Shown here: positions 12,356 to 23,351 of the stretch, piece by piece | Layout of the letters: every line of letters starts with the position of its first letter | Numbering within the stretch: the stretch's first letter is position 1 | Assembly (NCBI RefSeq): GCF_905147045.1 | Contig: NC_065888.1 | Location: 3,043,001 to 3,107,000, forward strand | Reading direction: 5' to 3' | Length of the DNA: 64,000 nt | Source of the DNA: Nymphalis io | Lineage: Eukaryota > Arthropoda > Insecta > Lepidoptera > Nymphalidae | Program-made: the position numbers and the translations under genes | Notes under the pieces: generated by a model | The model's database searches: none | What the model was told of the DNA's origin: nothing | Seen by the model: the letters and a program-made list of their open reading frames with translations, nothing else

Positions 12356-13600
12356 GTTTTATTTATTGTTTATGAATCATGTTTAGAGCTTATTGAGCAA
12401 CAACCTTATCTTATATTTGGTATTTATCGATATTGAATTAAATTGCTTAACTTTGATTGTCATTCGATATATCCACATAATTCTACCTATATCAATTTTT
12501 TATTGATTTTGCTAAATTCTGTAAAGCAATGCATGTTGGTACTCGAACTATTAAAGTATAAAGCAGTTTCTAATAATCTATAAATTAGTTGTAATAGAAT
12601 TATTTTGTTTAATTTAGAGAAATAACTTATTTGCTTCTGTTTTCAATGAGTAAGTAGAAAAAGCAATGCATCTACATATATATTTTATATGCCTATTTAT
12701 TTTTATGTATAGTATAGTATGTAAGTTTTGGCAATTAACAACCGAAAAGAGTTTTGTTTTTTAAATAATTAATTTAAATGCTTTATATTTAGTTCGAAAA
12801 GCGTTTCAAGTCACGGTTTTCCTTTACAATATGTACTAAGAGGAGGTACTCTTTATGTTGCCCATGTACCCCCCATGTATGCCCAATGACAGAAGTAAAA
12901 AATTAAAAAATAAATAAACAACTTAGACCTTGACCTGACATGACATTATTGGTTGAGATCTAATGTAGTCTATGGTATCGCTATGGTGTGCTATGGTATT
13001 TGAAACAAATTGGCATTTTGGATATCGGTGAAGGTTTAATCAGAAATTAAAAAGCAAAATTTAAGTAAATGTGTGAAGTTAAGTGAAATAGTTTTACAAA
13101 ATAAATAGACTGCGATAGGTATATTAGTCAAGAACTGTTTGTAGTCATTAATGTAGCAGATCGCATGGTATAAGTAAATCTAAGTTTTGTTTATTTTTAC
13201 TTATTCTGCCATTTAAAATACTTTTCATTGTAATATTTATCATATAGTTGTACTAAAATTGCTAGATTTACATACAACCTACAGATAGAATATTGATGTT
13301 TCGTTAAGAATATTGCGAATTTTATTAACACATTTTATGAAATGTTGACATAATATGTTTAACATATACATTTGTTTATATATATGTTATATTATGTATT
13401 ATATTATTTGCCTATAAGCGGATGTGTGATCGCCGCGTTCTGGTTTTAAAAAACACCATACGTCAAACTTTAAAGTCTATCCTCCTCTATGTTATGTGTC
13501 AAATTTGACAATATTTTAGTTTCCCTTTCGTTTACACTACAATAGAAAGCCATATGTTGTGTGCCGGTTTTAACATTTGATTCAAATAACTTAATTGCTT
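12356..13600. other. upstream region of snurportin-1
   Basis: AT-rich, no coding exon or repeat of the known families seen. 13400-13560 is slightly GC-richer (CGGATGTGTGATCGCCGCG) and may belong to the promoter region. Confidence 0.35.
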
Positions 13601-13605
13601 TCAGT
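13601..13605 (+). promoter_or_regulatory. candidate initiator (Inr) of snurportin-1
   Basis: TCAGT, the arthropod initiator consensus, lies 27 bp before the ATG. The start would be near A13603, giving a very short 5' UTR. No TATA box is seen at -30. A 5-mer occurs often by chance, so this is a pointer only. Confidence 0.3.
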
Positions 13606-13631
13606 AAATTTATAAACTATCTATTTTAAAA

Positions 13632-13783
13632 ATGGATGAAGATTTGGAAATTCTAGAAAATGCACTCTTCAATCTTCAAGCTCCCGATGTAGAAAGAAGC
13701 AATTATGAAAGCCTTTACAAGTACTGGGGAAAATTTGGAAATCAAGAAGAGAGACGAATGCGACTTTTGGAAATTCAAAGAGG
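13632..13783 (+). CDS. SNUPN: snurportin-1 exon 1 (start codon, IBB start)
   Basis: Codes residues 1-50 and two bases of codon 51. The acidic start MDEDLEILENALFNLQ leads into the first part of the IBB region (EERRMRLLEIQR). Without splicing the frame reaches TAA at 13806. No GT dinucleotide lies between the conserved residues and that stop. The only frame-preserving donor is GC at 13784-13785 (AGG|GCAATT), which makes Gly51 with the first base of exon 2. Confidence 0.85.
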
Positions 13784-16700
13784 GCAATTATTTTTGAATA
13801 TTTATTAATTGAATTTGTTATTGTTGACTTAATAATTATATTACTGTTACGTTATACTTCAAAACACTAAGTTTTATAGATTTGTTTATTATTAAATTGC
13901 AGCAATAGAAATAACAAAATAGATAAATTCCGGGGCATCTTGGATCTCGTCGAATCCGGTGAGGATAGTAAATTATTCAAACCATACAAGAAGGTAAGGA
14001 AACAAAAAATTAAGTAAATATATTTTTTGGTTCACTAATATAATTATCATGTAGTAAAATACACTATGTATAATTTAAAAAAAAAAGAATGTTTTGTATA
14101 ATCACATAATTATTTAATATAATTATGTGATTATAGAAAACATATATACAGATGAATGTATATAGAGAAACAGAATATATTAAACAACAAGGTCATTGAC
14201 ATTGTCCTTAACAATGACAAATTTGGATAATAGTATATCTAATATTCAAACTTAACTATACTTTATTATTATGTTTACCATAAGATATATAACAGTATTG
14301 TTTCTTAAACTTTAAATAATAAGTTAACAATGTTTTAATAGTATCTACGTTCGAAAAAATACATCAGAAAACAATTATGGTAGAATGAATTTTCTGGTGG
14401 TAGGGCTTTGTGCACTCTTTTGGGTAGGCGCCACCCACTCATTGGATATTCTACTGCAAAAAAAGCAGTACTTGGTGTTGTTGTGTTCCGGTTTGAATGG
14501 TGAATGAGCCAGAGTAATTATAGGTACAAGGGACACAACATCTTAGTTTCCAAGGTTGGTGGTGCATTGACGATGTAAGTGATGGTTAACATTTCTTACA
14601 ATGTCAGTGTCTATGGTTAGTTGGTTACCATTAAGTGGTTGGAGGACAACCCATTTGGTTGTTCTACCTATTCTTTAAAAAAAAAATCAATCGATTACAA
14701 GTACTATAATTTCATAAATAAAAAACAAAATTAAATAAAAATATTCAACACAAATTGTAATGTTATGGAAATTAGATTAACCGAATATACCTAAAGTTTT
14801 CTTGAATGTGCCACATTAAAACAACATGCTTATAAATAGAGAGCTTATAACAGATTTAAAATATTACGAGGTGGACTAAAATAAATGGCACACATAGTAT
14901 GAATTTTTTTAACATAATTTAAGATTTATAACACTAATGTTTCCTATTCCTTTCATACTTGATGAGTGGAGTGCTAGGTAATAAGCACAAGAGACATAAC
15001 CTCTTAGTTTCCAAGGTTGGTAGTGCATTGGTAATGTAAAGAATTGTTAATATTTCTTATAGGACTAATGTATATGTACGGTGATGTCAAATTACCATCA
15101 TGTGGCCCAACTGCCCGTTCACCTACCTATATTAAAAAAAAGTCCTTTATAAAGTAATCTATTTCCATTCAGGCTCCATACAAGCCAAATGTAAATGTTG
15201 CTGGATTCAATAAGACCGGCCTTACATACAGCAATGTTCTTATGCTGTCAGAATGGATGATTGAAAAGCCAAGAGATTTTAGTACGAATTGGTATGTGGT
15301 GCCTTGTCCAAAAGGCATGCGGCTGCTCGTTGTTGCAAATCATGTAAGATAATGTTGTAATATTTTTATCACATCATTTTAGTTTTTTTTTTTAATTTCA
15401 ACAATTTTTGATAACTATAATGATTTTTTTATTGAAACTAATGCTTTATTGTTAGTTGTCTTTGTCATTCTAACTTAAATAAATTCCAATTACCTTTAAA
15501 ATATAAAATGGGATACCTTAGCTGATAATTAGCGATAGCTTATCCTTTTTTCAATTTCAATATTATTTTTAGGGAACAACAAAATTCTATTCAAAGTATG
15601 GTTACTTTAAATTTGAGCTTCACACTGGGTTGCCAGGAGGAAATCCACACAATTGTTACCGCAAAAATAGTTGTGTATTGGACTGTTTCTTCCATGAAGA
15701 GACAAACACTATGTATTTATTGGATTTGCTTGCCTGGAATAATCAGCCAATGACTGATGGAGAGGTAAATTTATTTGTTAATTTTTTATGTGAAATCTCT
15801 ATTGGTTTACTTTAGAGTTTAGACAGGCTGGCACTTTAGAGGTAAGGCAACAGCTCTCTACTGCCTTAAGTAAGAAGTGTGGATTCGATTCTCTATATAT
15901 ACTACATTTCTATATATTATCAAAGTAATAAGAAATATATATTTATTTTATCAACATAACTATATTTTTAATTATTTTACCCCATATTAATTTATTGGTT
16001 CTTATTAATTATAAATTCTTTCAATAACTATCAATATCACATCTGCCGGGCTTCCCTTGGTGGCCACATTTCTTCAATCAACTTGTGCATCTATTAAACT
16101 GATTGTATAATGAAGAATACTATCTTATGTTCTTAACACAGTTTTTATTTGAATTCTATATATTTTAGGATAGACACATTATTTTATTTGTTTCAGACTG
16201 AATTCCGTCATTATTGGATGAAAACTCAGCTAGAAGACTTTCCGGATACACAAACAATCAATAAGAAAAACAAGGTTATCATAAAAATACTCCCCAAGCT
16301 GCCATGCTCAAATCATTTCCTCAGCTAGTAAGTATATTCATTAACAATTTATGTAAAATAATTATATGTAAGAAAATAAGAAAAGACTACTATTATTACA
16401 ATACAATAATATTTTTTCACTAAGTTATTATTCATTTATTTAATATGGATCTGAAAAAGACACATAGACTTACTTTTAATAAGGAATACTTGCCTAAAAG
16501 TTTTGACTTTTTGTACTCCCATAAGACAACAAAACAAAACAAAATGTATCAATTTAATGGTATGATACTAATTTAAATGGCTTATTGGTTGTTACAGTAT
16601 TTTAAAAACAATAAAAATACTGTAACAACTATATACTTGGTTTGACAGTTATTCAAGAAATTTAAATGTAAGATAAATGTAATAAAACATCAATCTAAAA

Positions 16701-18542
16701 ACACTTAAGTATTAAACGGAAGAGGTAGCTTAAATTATAACCCATTTCTGTATTTCAAATGCATATTTTGTTTTTAATAATTATAACATACTACATATAA
16801 AACTAAATTACAATATAATATATGTATTAACATTTATCCGGCATCCCATTCACACCTTATTTGTAACACAGGAAGGAAGCCTTTATAGTATTTGAATGTT
16901 TGTTGATAATAATAATACAACATCAAAGATTTTTGTGCTTTGATATTATTTATATATTAATACAGTATATAATTATGTTTGGTTCTAGCATATTTAATTC
17001 AAAGTATAAAGTATGACTTTTTACCTATCATCTTGATGAGTTTCATATCTCAGTATCTAAAAATGTTTGGTTGAAAGAGATTTCTTGGTATTTGGCCTCT
17101 GTACACTTTGTTTTTTTTTTATATATTTCAATTATAATGTTTGTACAATCATTTGATTGATGTGTTCTCCTATAATTGGCACTATGTGTTTAGTATAAGT
17201 ACATGTAAGGCATGTTTTGGATATATATTATGTACAATAATTGGAGATCCAAATAAATAATATATTTATATACAATAAAGAGATTAGCTACAACAACACT
17301 TGTTTCTCAATAAAAATCTTTTTAGCTGAGATGGCCCAGTGGTTAGAACTCGTGAATCTTAACCAATGATCGTGGGTTCAAACCCGGGCAAGCACTACTG
17401 TATTTTCATGTGCTTAATTTGTGTTTATAATTCATCTCGTGCTTGACGGTGAAGGAAAACATCGTGAGGAAACCTGCATGTGTCTAATTTCATTGAAATT
17501 ATGTCACACGTGTGTTCTACCAATCCGCATTGGAGCAGCATTGTGGAATAAGCTCCAAACCTTCTCCTCAAAAGAGAGAGGACGCCTTAGCGAGCAGTGG
17601 GACATTAATAGGCTATTACTGTTTGTTTGTATTACATTGATAATGAATATTTTTAACACATTATTTTTTTTAACAGTTTACTAAGTGCATATCCCCAATT
17701 CGAGAATAACTCTCCAAAACTAGATGGCTTGCTGTTCTATCACAAGAAGGCGCACTATGTTGCTGGCGAGACTCCTTTAGTTGGTTGGTTGTATCCTTTC
17801 ATGATACCTGAAGTTCTTGGTGAAGGTAATCGTTAATTATACTTATGATAAATTTTGATAGCTAAATAGATAAATTGCTTTATTATAATGTATCATTTTT
17901 TTTATGTACTTTTTTGTATTGTTGTTTTTTTCAGATATAATAATACATCCAGAGTATGTCGACGAAACTCCAGAAGATTATGTGAATCAAGCTGATTTTA
18001 TTCAGAAGTTTGAAGATGAGAAATCAAAGAAAAACAAATTAAGAAGCAATAATAAAAACATGAATAAGGATACAGATTCAAACAAGTCAAACAAGACTGA
18101 GGTATCTTAAAAGTATGCGTAAAAGTATTTTTTCTGCGTAGGTTTTCACATTCTTCCGGTTTAACTAAATTATTAACTTTGCATATAACTTATTCAATTG
18201 CTAATTAAAGTTATTGAAAATAATGACCTATGTTGTTATTATTCCAACCCAGTCGCTTTTTAGAATTAAATATAACAACCATAACTCCTATAGACTTTTT
18301 ACAATGTCACTATTTCTGTACAATGAACAACATAACTAAGAACATTAGAATTTTAAGAACAAAATATTTTTTTTTTTATCTCTCTAATTAATCTTAAAGT
18401 AGTTGTGATTATAATAATTAATTTATTCCAGAAAATTACTACTACAAATGAAACCGTTACCGCTACTATGGAAGACGAAGAAATCAGTGAGAAAGAAAAG
18501 TGTGACACAGAAAAAGAAGTAAATGAATTTGAAATGAAATAA
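13632..18542 (+). CDS. SNUPN: snurportin-1 (snRNP nuclear import adaptor), eight coding exons
   Basis: Joined exons 13632-13783, 13903-13993, 15173-15343, 15573-15764, 16197-16327, 17677-17825, 17935-18101 and 18432-18542 give 387 residues plus TAA; human snurportin-1 is about 360. Known role: it binds the trimethylguanosine cap of U snRNAs in the cytoplasm and links the snRNP to importin-beta through an N-terminal IBB domain. Seen here: an IBB-like basic stretch around residues 38-66 (QEERRMRLLEIQR), then the cap-binding domain with MLSEW (W109), LPGGN (158-162), LDCFFHEETNTMYLLDLLAW (174-193), DGLLFYHKKAHYVAGETPLVGW (262-283) and YPFMIPEVLG. W109 and W283 match the human tryptophans at the cap site, from memory of the family. 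The tail after about 325 is K/N/E-rich and probably disordered. The start is chosen because AAAATGG is a good insect context and no upstream in-frame exon is needed. Introns 2 and 5 carry SINEs. Identification is very firm; exon 1 end and exon 8 are less certain. Confidence 0.95.
13784..13902 (+). other. snurportin-1 intron 1, apparent GC-AG intron
   Basis: 119 bp. Starts GCAATT and ends ATTGCAG. The only frame-keeping choice, because there is no GT between the conserved EIQR residues and the in-frame stop at 13806. Confidence 0.6.
13903..13993 (+). CDS. SNUPN: snurportin-1 exon 2 (IBB end, linker)
   Basis: Follows a T-rich tract and TTGCAG, and ends at a strong donor (AAG|GTAAGG). It supplies the last base of codon 51 and residues 52-81, including NRNNKIDKFRGILDLVESGE, the second half of the basic IBB helix region. 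It ends in phase 0. Confidence 0.85.
14392..14687 (+). repeat. SINE-like family B in snurportin-1 intron 2
   Basis: TTCTGGTGGTAGGGCTTTGT to TTCTACCTATTCTTTAAAAA; full length with scattered changes. Same orientation as the host gene. Confidence 0.85.
14961..15141 (+). repeat. SINE-like family B, 5'-truncated copy in intron 2
   Basis: GCACAAGAGACATAACCTCT, TTCCAAGGTTGGTAGTGCAT and CCTACCTATATTAAAAAAAA. It ends about 32 bp before exon 3, so its A-rich tail lies beside the branch/acceptor region. Confidence 0.75.
15173..15343 (+). CDS. SNUPN: snurportin-1 exon 3 (start of cap-binding domain)
   Basis: Residues 82-138, phase 0 at both ends, acceptor TTCCATTCAG, donor CAT|GTAAGA. Contains MLSEWM and WYVVPCPKGMRLLVVANH, the best-conserved opening of the cap-binding fold in this family. 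Confidence 0.95.
15573..15764 (+). CDS. SNUPN: snurportin-1 exon 4 (cap-binding domain core)
   Basis: Residues 139-202, phase 0 at both ends, acceptor ATTTTTAG, donor GAG|GTAAAT. Holds GTTKFYSKYGYF, LPGGN and LDCFFHEETNTMYLLDLLAW, which line up with human snurportin without gaps as far as I can recall. Confidence 0.95.
16197..16327 (+). CDS. SNUPN: snurportin-1 exon 5
   Basis: Residues 203-245 plus two bases of codon 246. Acceptor TTGTTTCAG, donor TA|GTAAGT, a near-perfect site. Encodes TEFRHYWMKTQLED (the family's F-R-x-Y-W-M motif) and a variable middle. Read through, the frame would stop at once at the TAG formed by the donor. Confidence 0.93.
17325..17620 (+). repeat. SINE family A in snurportin-1 intron 5
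   Basis: Head GCTGAGATGGCCCAGTGGTT (box A TGGCCCAGTGG) and box B GGGTTCAAACCC; body complete to GAGCAGTGGGACATTAATAG. The head matches the tRNA-Lys pattern (TCTTAA anticodon loop, TCGTGGGTTC). Full length, sense to the gene. Confidence 0.9.
17677..17825 (+). CDS. SNUPN: snurportin-1 exon 6 (second cap-stacking tryptophan)
   Basis: Completes Tyr246 and runs to residue 295 plus one base. Acceptor TTTTTTTAACAG, donor AAG|GTAATC. Carries LDGLLFYHKK and TPLVGWLYPFM; W283 equals the human Trp known to stack on the m3G cap. A SINE A ends only about 56 bp before this acceptor. Confidence 0.95.
17935..18101 (+). CDS. SNUPN: snurportin-1 exon 7
   Basis: Completes Asp296 and runs to residue 351; acceptor TTTTTTTCAG. 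Begins DIIIHPEY and turns into a charged K/N/S-rich tail. The donor GAG|GTATCT is weak. If it is not used, translation adds Val-Ser and stops at TAA 18108-18110, giving a 353-residue protein; an ATTAAA at 18204-18209 could serve that form. Confidence 0.85.
18432..18542 (+). CDS. SNUPN: snurportin-1 exon 8 (probable C-terminal exon)
   Basis: Preceded by AATTTATTCCAG and phase-compatible with exon 7. It adds 36 residues rich in E, T and K (ITTTNETVTATMEDEE... then NEFEMK) and ends TAA. The open phase-0 frame and proper acceptor support it. Low complexity and absence of family motifs make it less certain than the other exons. Confidence 0.55.
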   Translation, partial: KITTTNETVTATMEDEEISEKEKCDTEKEVNEFEMK

Positions 18543-18616
18543 ATATTCAATACATAGATGTTAATTACATATGATTATTGTTGATTGTAGTGTGTAGTTA
18601 CTTATATCTAATTAAA
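18538..18616 (+). promoter_or_regulatory. candidate poly(A) signals of snurportin-1
   Basis: AATAAA overlaps the stop codon (18538-18543) and ATTAAA occurs at 18611-18616; a further AATAAA is at 18993. In DNA this AT-rich such hexamers are common, so the site actually used cannot be named. Confidence 0.3.
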
Positions 18617-19155
18617 AGTTACTTGACATTCTATTAAAAATTGTATACATTATAAAATGTAATTAATGTTGTCTACTCTGTGCAAATACACATGGTCGGA
18701 TTTAATTGTTTAGCAGGCATTGCAACAACAGATAAGTTGAATAGAGTATTTGAACCATAAGAAAAACGTTTTTATTGATTTGAGTTCATTAATGGTCTCC
18801 TAAATCAGGTCCTGCAAATAATTACATTATGTATGATGAAAATGTAAGTGATTCCTATTAAATATGTTGATTTTAATGAATGCTAAACATGTATGAAAAA
18901 TGCTCACGTATACCACATGCTATACATAAAGAGGTCCGATTGTTAGGAAATATATATTTGGTATAATGCTTATGTAATGTTAATCATTTAGGAATAAAAT
19001 AAATATTAAACGAACACTGTTTCATTTCTCTGCTGTATCTCTGGTTTCTGAATATCTAATCAATGCCAGATTAACAATTTTGGCTTTAATCGGAACGCAC
19101 GGAGAATTCAGATCAAACTGGTGTGCAGTTTAATCATCTAATATAAAAAAGGTAT
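18617..19155. other. 3' flank of snurportin-1
   Basis: No further exon recognised; AATAAA at 18993. Confidence 0.35.
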
Positions 19156-19165
19156 TACTAGTATT

Positions 19166-19478
19166 GACTAGTAAGAGCCGAGATGGCCTAGTGGTTAGAA
19201 TGCGTAAATCTTAGCCGATGGTCGTGGGTTCGAACCCGCTCGTGGGTTCGAATTTACCACTGAATTTCCATGTGCTTAATTTGTGATTATAATTCATCTC
19301 GTGTTTGACGGTTACGGAAAACATCGTGAGGAAACCTGCATGTGTCTAATTTCATTGATATTATTTCACTTGTGTATTCCACCAAGCCACATCGGAGCAG
19401 CGTGGTGGAATAAGCTCTAAATCTTCTCCTCAAAAAGGAAGAGGAGGCCTTAGCCCAGCAGTGGGACATTTACTGTAA
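19166..19478 (+). repeat. SINE family A with target-site duplication and doubled box B
   Basis: Flanked by perfect TACTAGTATT (19156-19165 and 19479-19488). The box B segment CGTGGGTTCGAA occurs twice, at 19223 and 19241, an 18-bp tandem duplication inside the tRNA-like head. Confidence 0.9.
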
Positions 19479-19488
19479 TACTAGTATT

Positions 19489-20516
19489 ATAAAAAAATCG
19501 GTAGTTAAAAGTTTTTTTTTACTAATTTAACATTGGCTTTAGAATAACTCACCATTTGGTTTATCTAACATTTGGTAACTTAGGATCAGCTAACGGCTTA
19601 CGTTAGATCGCTTTGATAATAATGATTTTGTTTTTATATAAAACATTGTAATTATTCGAATTATTAAAGTACCGGAAAAAAGCATGAATTTAGGCTTTGT
19701 AATATAATGTATGTTGAATTCTATTATATTATGTAGCAACTTACTATAATATCACAGTTTAGACAACAAGTGTAACAAGCTGTTTTTTAGGAAAATGTCA
19801 TATCTTTAAAAAGTACTAAATTGTCTATGATTTCATCTCAATACCTTAAGTTTTAGTTGTCACTTGTCTAAGATCTTATCATAATATCTTTCATAACTTA
19901 ATTTATTTGCCTCTGTATATCAGAGGTAAAATATACCTCTATGTCGTCTTTTAAGATTTTGAGCTCAAAACACAAAAAAAAATTGCCTTTTTTTTAATTT
20001 GAAGGAAAAATACTCATATAATAGCTTACTACTTGAGTGATAAGACCGCCCTTGCACGCATCATGTCTGATGAGGTCTGCAATTTTATTTTATTTTTATA
20101 GTATAGCTTCTTTTGAACTTTTGTTTTCTTTTTCTTTTTTTTTTACTTGTGTTTGTTTTTTCTTTTTTCCTTGTGTGTGCAATAAAGTTTTTTTAATAAT
20201 AATATTTTTTTTTTGTTAAGAGTAATTGTGCGGCAGTGATTAGCTAGGGTCTTCAATTTCATTTAGAAAAGTCAAATCAGTCAAACAGTAACAAAAAATG
20301 GGTAACGATTATGAAAGGCGTCTAGGCTACCGCCCACAAGACCTGCCGCCCCGGGCAAGTGCCTCCTTGGTAAATACGCTACTGCCTCTATGCTAAATTT
20401 TATTATGATAGGTTTCATATTTTGATTAAGTAATCATGACTAAACTACAACTTACAGACAAAGTTACTTTGGCGTGTATAATATTATTGTTTATATTAAA
20501 TCAAATTGACTCCTTA
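19489..20516. other. stretch with a T-rich tract, no gene
   Basis: 20080-20220 is T/C-rich and contains GTGCAATAAAGTTTTT, which looks like the 3' end of a retroelement. 20310-20390 has a GC-richer scrap (CTGCCGCCCCGGGCAAGTGC) typical of dispersed transposon debris. Confidence 0.35.
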
Positions 20517-20600
20517 ACTTGATGGTACTTGTGCGAGCCTGTCTGGTTAGGTACCACCCATTCATCACATTTTCTACTATTCTGGTTAAAAACATTGCGC
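20517..20600 (+). repeat. SINE-like family B, 5' fragment
   Basis: TTGTGCGAGCCTGTCTGGTT, AGGTACCACCCATTCATCA match the family B head with changes. Confidence 0.55.
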
Positions 20601-21674
20601 CCAAAATCAATTAATCTTTCAATAAAAAGAATCAATTGATAAATCCAGCAATGTAGCTAGTGTTTAGTACATTAGCAATGGCCGTTTTATTTTTAAAGGA
20701 AATACTAATATTCTTATTTACCTCTCCAATTAAGCGTAAAGCTTATGTTAGGTTGGGGGCGAACCTGCAATTTTTTAAATCGCTGGGTCGTAAACTATTG
20801 CTTTATTGATGCTTAATATTCACGACAAAATCAATTCTCGTGTCAAAACCGACTATAGCTATATATAGACTAGTAACATTATCGCACCGCAAATTCTTAT
20901 GGGTAGTTCGACTAACGAAGCTATGAGATAAAACCTAATGTGTTATTTGCAGATCATAAATCGGATAAGCAATCGCAATGAATATTAAGGGAAAGTCGTA
21001 AACTAATGCAATAACAAAAAGTAATAATAAGTTTTTGCGCTAATGGAATATCCAGTACATAACTGATCATTTTAATTAACTTTGAAAATGTAAAAGAATT
21101 TTATGTTTACGTGTTATATTTTTTTAGTAATAGCACAGGCACAGGTCCGTCCTAGTTGTAGCTAAATTATTATTTTTTAAATTCACAAAGGTTTTGGTTA
21201 TTAATTGAAAGTAAAATATGTGTATCCATGTCATACGAATATTCCAAGAAAAAGATTCTTGAGATTTATTTTATGACGCAAAAAAACACTACGTTTACAA
21301 AACAGCTGTTATACGCAGGCATTGTTGGCAGTAAGTAAGTTAATTGTTTAAAAATTGTTTTAGATTTTTTTTAAATAATAGCATAAGTTTAATAAGTCGT
21401 TTGGATCATCCAGTAAGAATTATAAACTACATATGTATAATAAGCTGCATTTCTGGTTTCGTAGGTAACATAGAAAATTTTAGATCCCGACGTACAAACA
21501 TACAAACATGGACATAAAAATAACGTACATATATAACGAACATACGAAGTTGCAATCAGGAGTTTGGAAGTTAGCAGTGTCTACATTCTCGAGGCTTGGA
21601 AATCACGTTGGTTTTGCACTTCAGCTCTCTGGGCGTTTCGGATCACCGTTCCCTAAGAGTTATATATTATAGAG

Positions 21675-22190
21675 CAGTGCTTCCCAACCTTTTTTAGTTC
21701 CCGTACCCCTGCCTTGATAACTACATATTTACTTCTGAAAATGTGTCTCGTTTCTACTAGGGTCTACCTATTGTCTATCTTAACTTTGAAATATACCTAG
21801 TACAAGACTTGTGGATCTATAGAGAATCACTGTAGGAGTTTCTTTATATACATTAACATAATTTTATGATTTTTTAAATATTTTCTTATTTATTTATTAT
21901 TTTCAAGATATTCTTATAACAGTTGGTGGTATAGGGTTTTGCAATGAGTGTCGATAAAAATGACGATTTTTGTTCTGATACATAAAAAAACAGCCTATTT
22001 ATATTAATTTCAGAAGCTTAAACCTTAAAGCTAATATTATTTTAATAAATAAATCAATTTTGTCGAAATTCATTAAAAACTCGGTAATTACAACTATTTC
22101 TCAGTATTACCGCCATTACCAATATAATTTTCACGTACCACCAATGGAACCCCGCGTTCCCCCAGGGGTAGCGTACTACAAGTTGGGAAT
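21675..22190. mobile_element. hAT-like non-autonomous element, right end lost
   Basis: Left end CAGTGCTTCCCAACCTTTTT then TAGTTCCCGTACCCCTG. The right part CCCAGGGGTAGCGTACTACA then AGTTGGGAA is its inverted complement. CAGTG...TTCCCAACC ends are typical of hAT-type foldback elements, as known from other animals. No transposase frame inside. The outermost right bases are replaced by a SINE B that starts at 22191. Confidence 0.7.
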
Positions 22191-22480
22191 TTTACTGGTG
22201 GTAGGGCTTTGTGCAAGCTCGTCTGGGTAGGTATCACCCACTCATCAGATATTCTACTGCAAAACAGCAGTACTTGATATTGTTGTGTTCCGGTTTGAAG
22301 GGTGAGTGAGCCAGTGTAATTACAGGCACAAGGGACATAACATCTTAGTTTCCGAGGTTGGTGGCGCATTGGTGATGTAAGCGATGGTTAACATTTCTTA
22401 CAATGCCTATGGGCGTTGGTGACCACTTACCATCAGGTGGCCCATATGCTCGTCCGCCTTCCTATTCAATAAAAAAAATA
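22191..22480 (+). repeat. SINE-like family B, full-length young copy
   Basis: TTTTACTGGTGGTAGGGCTT to CCTATTCAATAAAAAAAATA with few differences from the 7014 and 45321 copies. Inserted in the right terminus of the hAT-like element. Confidence 0.9.
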
Positions 22481-22677
22481 GCAATACTTTGTGTTTTGGT
22501 TTGAAGGGTGAGTGACAGGTACGGAGTACCTGTAACTCGGAACAGTACTGTACACGGAAAGTGTAGTTACAGGTACAAGGGGCAACATTTAACAGTTAAC
22601 GTATCCTACAGCGCCAATGTATATGTGCGGTGGCGACTATTTACCATCAGTACCCCATTAGTCCGTCCGCCTAGTTA
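22481..22677 (+). repeat. SINE-like family B, second diverged copy
   Basis: TTTTGGTTTGAAGGGTGAGT, then an insertion with GTACGGAGTACCTGTAACTC, then AGCGCCAATGTATATGTGCG and GTCCGTCCGCCTAG. Directly abuts the young copy. Confidence 0.6.
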
Positions 22678-22704
22678 TTATATATATATATATATATAGT
22701 TAGT

Positions 22705-22774
<70 letters not shown>
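22678..22774. repeat. long (TA)n microsatellite
   Basis: About 95 bp of TA dinucleotides, broken once by a GTTAGTTAT segment. It sits exactly at the 3' end of a SINE B copy, so it probably grew from the element's A/T-rich tail. Confidence 0.95.
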
Positions 22775-22778
<4 letters not shown>

Positions 22779-23312
22779 AAAACAAAAGTAGAAATGTGAT
22801 ACAACGTAACGAGAACAAGCTATTGTACGCTCAGCCTGACTAAAGTACGAGTATGTATTGTAGCGAACATCGTCAAGTTGGCGCGTCGATTAAATGTGCC
22901 GTACAAAAAATGCTCGTAAAAACAACGTAAATATCTTACTTTATCGCTCTAAAGCTGTTCGTCTGAAATGTCGCTACGTAGCGTGTAATACAGCCGCAGT
23001 TTGATATTCAGTATTAAGACAAGAAAATTTATTTAAATATGTATCGTTTGAATAGAATTCGTTCTGTTGTTATTAAATTATAGTACGACTTTTACTAGTA
23101 ATTGTATCTTATTGTATTCTATCGGTTTCAACATATATAAGTTTCGTACTAAAGTTTAAGCCAGGGATAACTGGCTTCAATAATACATAAGCTTTACTTG
23201 CCTACTTATTTATTACAAACTCGTTTACAGGGCAAGGTGTGGACAGACGGTAAAAAAATAATTTTAATAACGAAGTTATAAACTCTGTGTGTGTTTGTGT
23301 GTGTGTGTGTGT

Positions 23313-23351
23313 CACTCATCCCCCATCACAACGGGGGACGAGTGACGTCAC
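23313..23351. other. GC-rich hairpin next to a (GT)n tract, with a palindromic CRE
   Basis: CACTCATCCCCC pairs with GGGGGACGAGTG around an 8-base loop (one G-T wobble). GTGACGTCAC follows at 23342-23351 and contains the full CREB/ATF site TGACGTCA. Confidence 0.7.

Noticed and set aside
17421..17684. Open frames such as MFIIHLVLDGEGKHREETCM in several places
   Set aside because: They are translations of SINE A (also at 31665, 32424, 51378). They recur only because the repeat recurs.
20037..20219. 60-codon Phe-rich frame
   Set aside because: It is the translation of a T-rich tract next to an AATAAA, not a protein.
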